Source: Brevinematales bacterium (GTDB taxonomy: Bacteria; Spirochaetota; Brevinematia; Brevinematales; Thermospiraceae). Taken from it: a stretch of DNA of 64,000 nt. Below the pieces are notes generated by a model. That model was not told the origin of the DNA. It saw nothing but the letters and a program-made list of their open reading frames with translations, and did not search any database. Every line of letters starts with the position of its first letter. The stretch's first letter is position 1. Location: the NCBI GenBank assembly GCA_026417555.1, contig JAOADA010000006.1:1-64000 (forward strand). The letters run 5' to 3'. This document shows, one piece after another, positions 61,402-64,000 of this stretch. Position numbers and translations under genes: made by a program.

Positions 61402-62475
61402 ATGGCCAGAGATATAGAAACCATCAGAGAAAACATCAACGAGATTGATGCCCAGATCGTCCAACTTTTAGACAGACGGGCAGAGCTTGTGAAAGAGATT
61501 GGCGAATACAAAAAAAGCCAAAATATCCCTATCTACCACCCAGAAAGAGAGCAGGAAGTGAGAGATAGAGTCCTCGCCGCCTCAAAGGGAGTTTTTCCCC
61601 AAAAGGCCCTCATGCAAATCTTCACTGAGATCATGTCAGCAGCCCGCTCCCTTGAAGAAACCCTGCGCATTGCCTATCTTGGGCCAGAAGGCACCCATAC
61701 CGAACAGGCCGTCATCAGACACTTTGGTTCTTCAGTAGAACTTGAGTCTTTTCAAACCATCCCAGATGTTTTTCGCGAGGTCGAAAACGGCAAAACCCAC
61801 TTTGGTGTGGTCCCTATCGAAAACTCCCTCGAGGGAACAGTAAACATCACCCTGGATGAATTCGTAGACTCTCCTCTCCAGATTGTAGGGGAAACCTACC
61901 TCTCTATCCACCATTGTCTTATGGCAAACGTTGGGAGCCTTTCAGAAATCAAACGAGTGTATTCCCACCCCCAAGCATTTGCTCAGTGTCGCCTTTGGCT
62001 TGAAACCCATCTCCCCAACGTGGAGAAAATAGAAACCTCGAGTACCGCCAAAGCGGCAAGTATGGTCCCATGGGACAAGTTCTCGGCAGCCATTGCTGGT
62101 CCTCTTGCTGCAGAAAAGTATGGACTGAGAATCCTCGAAACCAACATTGAAGATAACCCTGAGAACTACACCCGTTTTTGGGTGATTGGACAAGCAGGGG
62201 TTCCTATCCAAAACCCAAACAAAACCACCATCCTTGTCTCCGTCAAGGATAGGCCTGGAGCCCTGTTAAAACTCCTCTCTCCTTTTCAGGTCTATGATAT
62301 CAATCTCTCAAAGATCGAGTCGAGACCTTCCAAAAGACGGCCGTGGGATTATCTTTTCTTCATTGATATCGATGCTGGAATACAGCAAAAAGGCCTTGCC
62401 AAAGCCTTGGAAAAGGTCAAAGAAGACGCCGTGTTTGTGAAGGTATTGGGTTCCTACATGAAAGGAACACTCTAA
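61402..62475 (+). CDS. pheA: Chorismate mutase / prephenate dehydratase (P-protein)
   Basis: Bifunctional phenylalanine-pathway enzyme, 357 residues. AroQ-type mutase at 1-85 (RENINEIDAQIVQLLDRRAELVKEIG), prephenate dehydratase from about 90 (AYLGPEGTHTEQA; VPIENSLEGTVN; STAKAA; NYTRFWVIG) and a regulatory ACT domain (TTILVSVKDRPGALLKLL; ESRPSKRRPWDYLFFID). ESRP is the Phe-binding motif, so feedback inhibition is likely. SD AAAGGAGG. A long-stem terminator follows. Confidence 0.96.
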   Translation: MARDIETIRENINEIDAQIVQLLDRRAELVKEIGEYKKSQNIPIYHPEREQEVRDRVLAASKGVFPQKALMQIFTEIMSAARSLEETLRIAYLGPEGTHTEQAVIRHFGSSVELESFQTIPDVFREVENGKTHFGVVPIENSLEGTVNITLDEFVDSPLQIVGETYLSIHHCLMANVGSLSEIKRVYSHPQAFAQCRLWLETHLPNVEKIETSSTAKAASMVPWDKFSAAIAGPLAAEKYGLRILETNIEDNPENYTRFWVIGQAGVPIQNPNKTTILVSVKDRPGALLKLLSPFQVYDINLSKIESRPSKRRPWDYLFFIDIDAGIQQKGLAKALEKVKEDAVFVKVLGSYMKGTL

Positions 62476-62480
62476 AAAAG

Positions 62481-62539
62481 AAAGATGAGAAGTTCCTCAC
62501 CCTACAAGGAATATCTTTACTCTCTATCTTCTCATCTTT
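62481..62539 (+). terminator. Long-stem terminator of pheA, abutting the rplM promoter
   Basis: AAAGATGAGAAG (62481-62492) and CTTCTCATCTTT (62528-62539) form a perfect 12-bp stem. The loop contains a second small hairpin, TTCCT/AGGAA (62493-62511). The T-run after the stem is only TTTTCTT and merges with the -35 of the next promoter. Confidence 0.7.
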
Positions 62540-62541
62540 TC

Positions 62542-62570
62542 TTGACAAAAATCTGGAAGTAGTGTATAAT
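62542..62570 (+). promoter_or_regulatory. Consensus promoter of rplM-rpsI
   Basis: -35 TTGACA (62542-62547), 17-bp spacer, -10 TATAAT (62565-62570). Both hexamers match consensus, as expected for ribosomal protein genes. An inverted repeat flanks the -10. Confidence 0.92.
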
Positions 62571-62578
62571 ATACTTCC
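62555..62578. promoter_or_regulatory. Inverted repeat straddling the rplM -10 element
   Basis: GGAAGTA (62555-62561) and TACTTCC (62572-62578) are perfect 7-bp arms separated by 10 bases that contain the -10 hexamer and end near the transcription start. The spacing of about 1.6 helical turns centre to centre suits a dimeric repressor (inference). Confidence 0.5.
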
Positions 62579-62602
62579 AATTTATGGCGTGAGGAGAAGC
62601 AG

Positions 62603-63031
62603 ATGAAGACGTTTGTACTGAAGTCTAAAGACATCAAGCGAGAATGGTATGTGATAGACGCTGCAGGTCAACCCGTAGGCCGTGTGGCAGCCAAAGCTGC
62701 CCATATCCTGATGGGAAAGCATAAGCCAACCTACACCCCTTTCTTGGACAATGGAGATTTTGTCGTGATAGTGAATGCTGGCAAAGTTATGCTTACGGGT
62801 CGAAAACCAAAAACGAAAATCTACTATCGTTATTCCGGGTACGTCGGGGGAATGAAAGAATCTACCTTTTTGGAGATGATACGCCGCAATCCTGTGTACC
62901 CTCTCCAGAAGGCCATCAAGGGAATGATGCGCAAGAATAAACTCGCCAAGAAGATGGTAAAAAAGCTCTACCTCTTCCCAGGCAGTGAGCATACGCTCAA
63001 GAATGTGACCCTCAAAAAGATTGAGTTGTAA
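62603..63031 (+). CDS. rplM: Ribosomal protein uL13
   Basis: Early-assembly large-subunit protein, 142 residues. WYVIDAAGQPVGRVAAKAAHIL (15-36), GKHKPTYTPFLDNGDFVVIVNA and the RKPKTKIYYRYSGYVGG block are diagnostic. SD GAGGAG precedes ATG 62603. Paired with rpsI as in most bacteria. Confidence 0.98.
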   Translation: MKTFVLKSKDIKREWYVIDAAGQPVGRVAAKAAHILMGKHKPTYTPFLDNGDFVVIVNAGKVMLTGRKPKTKIYYRYSGYVGGMKESTFLEMIRRNPVYPLQKAIKGMMRKNKLAKKMVKKLYLFPGSEHTLKNVTLKKIEL

Positions 63032-63043
63032 TCGGAGGAAGCC

Positions 63044-63439
63044 ATGGCACAGAAAAAGATCTACGCTACCGGTCGAAGAAAAACCAGTGTCGCACGTGTT
63101 TTTCTCACGCCTGGAGGAAAGGGAAAGTTCACAGTAAATAACAAGGATGCAGAAACGTATTTCCCAGCATATTATCATGAAACCCTCTATCAAGCACTCA
63201 CCCTCACCGAGATGAAGAACAAAGTGGATATCTATGCTACTGTAAAAGGTGGAGGTCTGACAGGACAAGCGGAGGCTCTCAGACATGGGATCGCTCGCGC
63301 CCTTGATGCCTACGATAGAGACAAATTCCACAAACTTTTGAAAGAACATGGGCTCCTCACTCGTGATGCTCGTATGGTGGAACGAAAAAAATACGGTCTC
63401 AAAAAAGCCCGCAAATCTCCTCAGTACTCCAAACGTTAA
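63044..63439 (+). CDS. rpsI: Ribosomal protein uS9
   Basis: Small-subunit protein whose C-terminal tail reaches the P-site tRNA. It has 131 residues. [18 protein letters not shown] (6-23), [19 protein letters not shown] and the terminal [12 protein letters not shown] with final Lys-Arg are conserved. SD CGGAGGAAG, 12 bases after rplM. Confidence 0.98.
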   Translation: MAQKKIYATGRRKTSVARVFLTPGGKGKFTVNNKDAETYFPAYYHETLYQALTLTEMKNKVDIYATVKGGGLTGQAEALRHGIARALDAYDRDKFHKLLKEHGLLTRDARMVERKKYGLKKARKSPQYSKR

Positions 63440-63450
63440 AGAAAATCTCC

Positions 63451-63485
63451 GAAGCCGGTCCAAGAGGCCGGCTTCTTTATTATTT
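63451..63485 (+). terminator. Terminator of rplM-rpsI
   Basis: GAAGCCGG (63451-63458) and CCGGCTTC (63468-63475) form an 8-bp GC-rich stem with a 9-base loop, followed by TTTATTATTTTATTT. Confidence 0.9.
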
Positions 63486-63582
63486 TATTTATTGAGAGTC
63501 ACAAAAAAACGTATCCCTCTCTGTGGACCATTCTTCTCATTTTCTTCCCCCTCTCTGCCGATATAAAAAATGGGAGGTGGGT

Positions 63583-64000
63583 ATGGAATCTTTTCTTGAC
63601 ACTTTCCTCGAAGCTCTTCAATATGAAAAGGGATACTCTCCCCACACGGTGGAGGCCTATAAACAGGATATCCAAGATTTCCTTGCCTTTGCCTCTGAGA
63701 AAGAATGGGAAATCTCTAATCTCTCGTACCCTCAGGTGCATGAGTATATGGCCTGGATGGGTCAACACTACACACCAACCACCATAGCCCGAAAACTCGC
63801 GTGTTTACGTTCGTTTTACCGGCATCTCATCAAACACAAAAAAATCTCCCACAATCCCTTTTCCCTTGTGAAAACCCCTCGGAAACCCCACCACCTTCCC
63901 AAAGTACTCTCGATAGAAGAGATGATGACTCTGTTATCTTCCTTGCCCAACACCACCCCTCAACACAGAAGAAACCAGTGTATCCTTCTTCTGATGTACG
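63583..64000 (+). CDS. Tyrosine recombinase XerC/XerD family (cut by window edge)
   Basis: First 139 codons of a site-specific recombinase. The N-terminal core-binding domain is visible: SFLDTFLEALQYEKGYSPHT, VEAYKQDIQDFLAFA, ARKLACLRSFYRHLI, and NPFSLVKTPRKPHHLPKVLS, which leads into the catalytic domain. The sequence ends at LLLMY before the R...HxxR...Y residues. SD GGGAGG precedes ATG 63583. Whether it is the chromosome-dimer XerC/D or another integrase cannot be decided from this part. Confidence 0.88.
   Translation, partial: MESFLDTFLEALQYEKGYSPHTVEAYKQDIQDFLAFASEKEWEISNLSYPQVHEYMAWMGQHYTPTTIARKLACLRSFYRHLIKHKKISHNPFSLVKTPRKPHHLPKVLSIEEMMTLLSSLPNTTPQHRRNQCILLLMY

Overview
The window looks like chromosomal DNA of a flagellated diderm bacterium, most likely a spirochaete (Spirochaetota). 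The pointers are the flagellar export order fliP-fliQ-fliR-flhB-flhA-flhF-flhG, a spoVG...rplY-pth-tilS run like the one in Borrelia, LolDE, several lipoprotein signals, PorV-like and other outer-membrane proteins, and a Gx/NusG-II pair. Class cannot be fixed from sequence alone. Base composition is balanced to slightly AT-rich. Start codons include ATG, GTG and TTG behind strong Shine-Dalgarno sites, and many genes overlap by ATGA. Promoters recur as TTGAC(T/A) - 16 to 18 bp - TAtact/TATAAT.

Layout. 1-3066: two paralogous AAA+ ATPases with an Asn-type Walker B; the first opens with a tandem 120-bp repeat that duplicates a ribosome binding site, a start codon and an N-terminal peptide; a bidirectional terminator follows. 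3180-12258 (minus): flagellar export operon fliPQR-flhBA-flhFG, then rlmB and mltG, with an internal promoter before flhF. 12692-16591 (plus): argD-proC-yggT-yggU, then ribBA. 16612-19069 (minus): znuABC-type metal importer with a candidate operator. 19115-20952: AT-rich, foreign-looking segment with a broken K+/H+ antiporter gene. 21244-22167: small outer-membrane protein and a DUF3783 protein. 22197-29811 (minus): one long housekeeping run lolE-lolD-ilvE-ispE-spoVG-tRNA(Gln)-prs-rplY-pth-tilS.

29954-33364: a tail-anchored unknown, Gx/NusG-II/PPIase operon, and a CDF-type transporter. 33613-36415: lipoprotein and a DNA-repair-type radical SAM protein. 36288-39279 (minus): tyrS-methyltransferase-dus. 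39364-42222 (minus): a KaiC-like double ATPase followed by a histidine kinase with a degenerate receiver. 42410-44515: TPR lipoprotein and PorV-like barrel. 44763-47465: pyruvate phosphate dikinase. 47868-49280 (minus): STAS protein, membrane protein, thiE. 49434-55118 (plus): complete biotin operon bioB-D-F-H-C-A. 55180-57399 (minus): copper ATPase. 57602-62475 (plus): plsC-unknown-trpS-scpA-scpB-pheA. 62603-63439: rplM-rpsI. 63583-end: XerC/D recombinase cut by the window edge.

The most unusual items are the AAA pair with its duplicated start region, the KaiC/kinase pair, and the foreign antiporter pseudogene with its hairpin. No CRISPR array, prophage or complete insertion sequence was seen.
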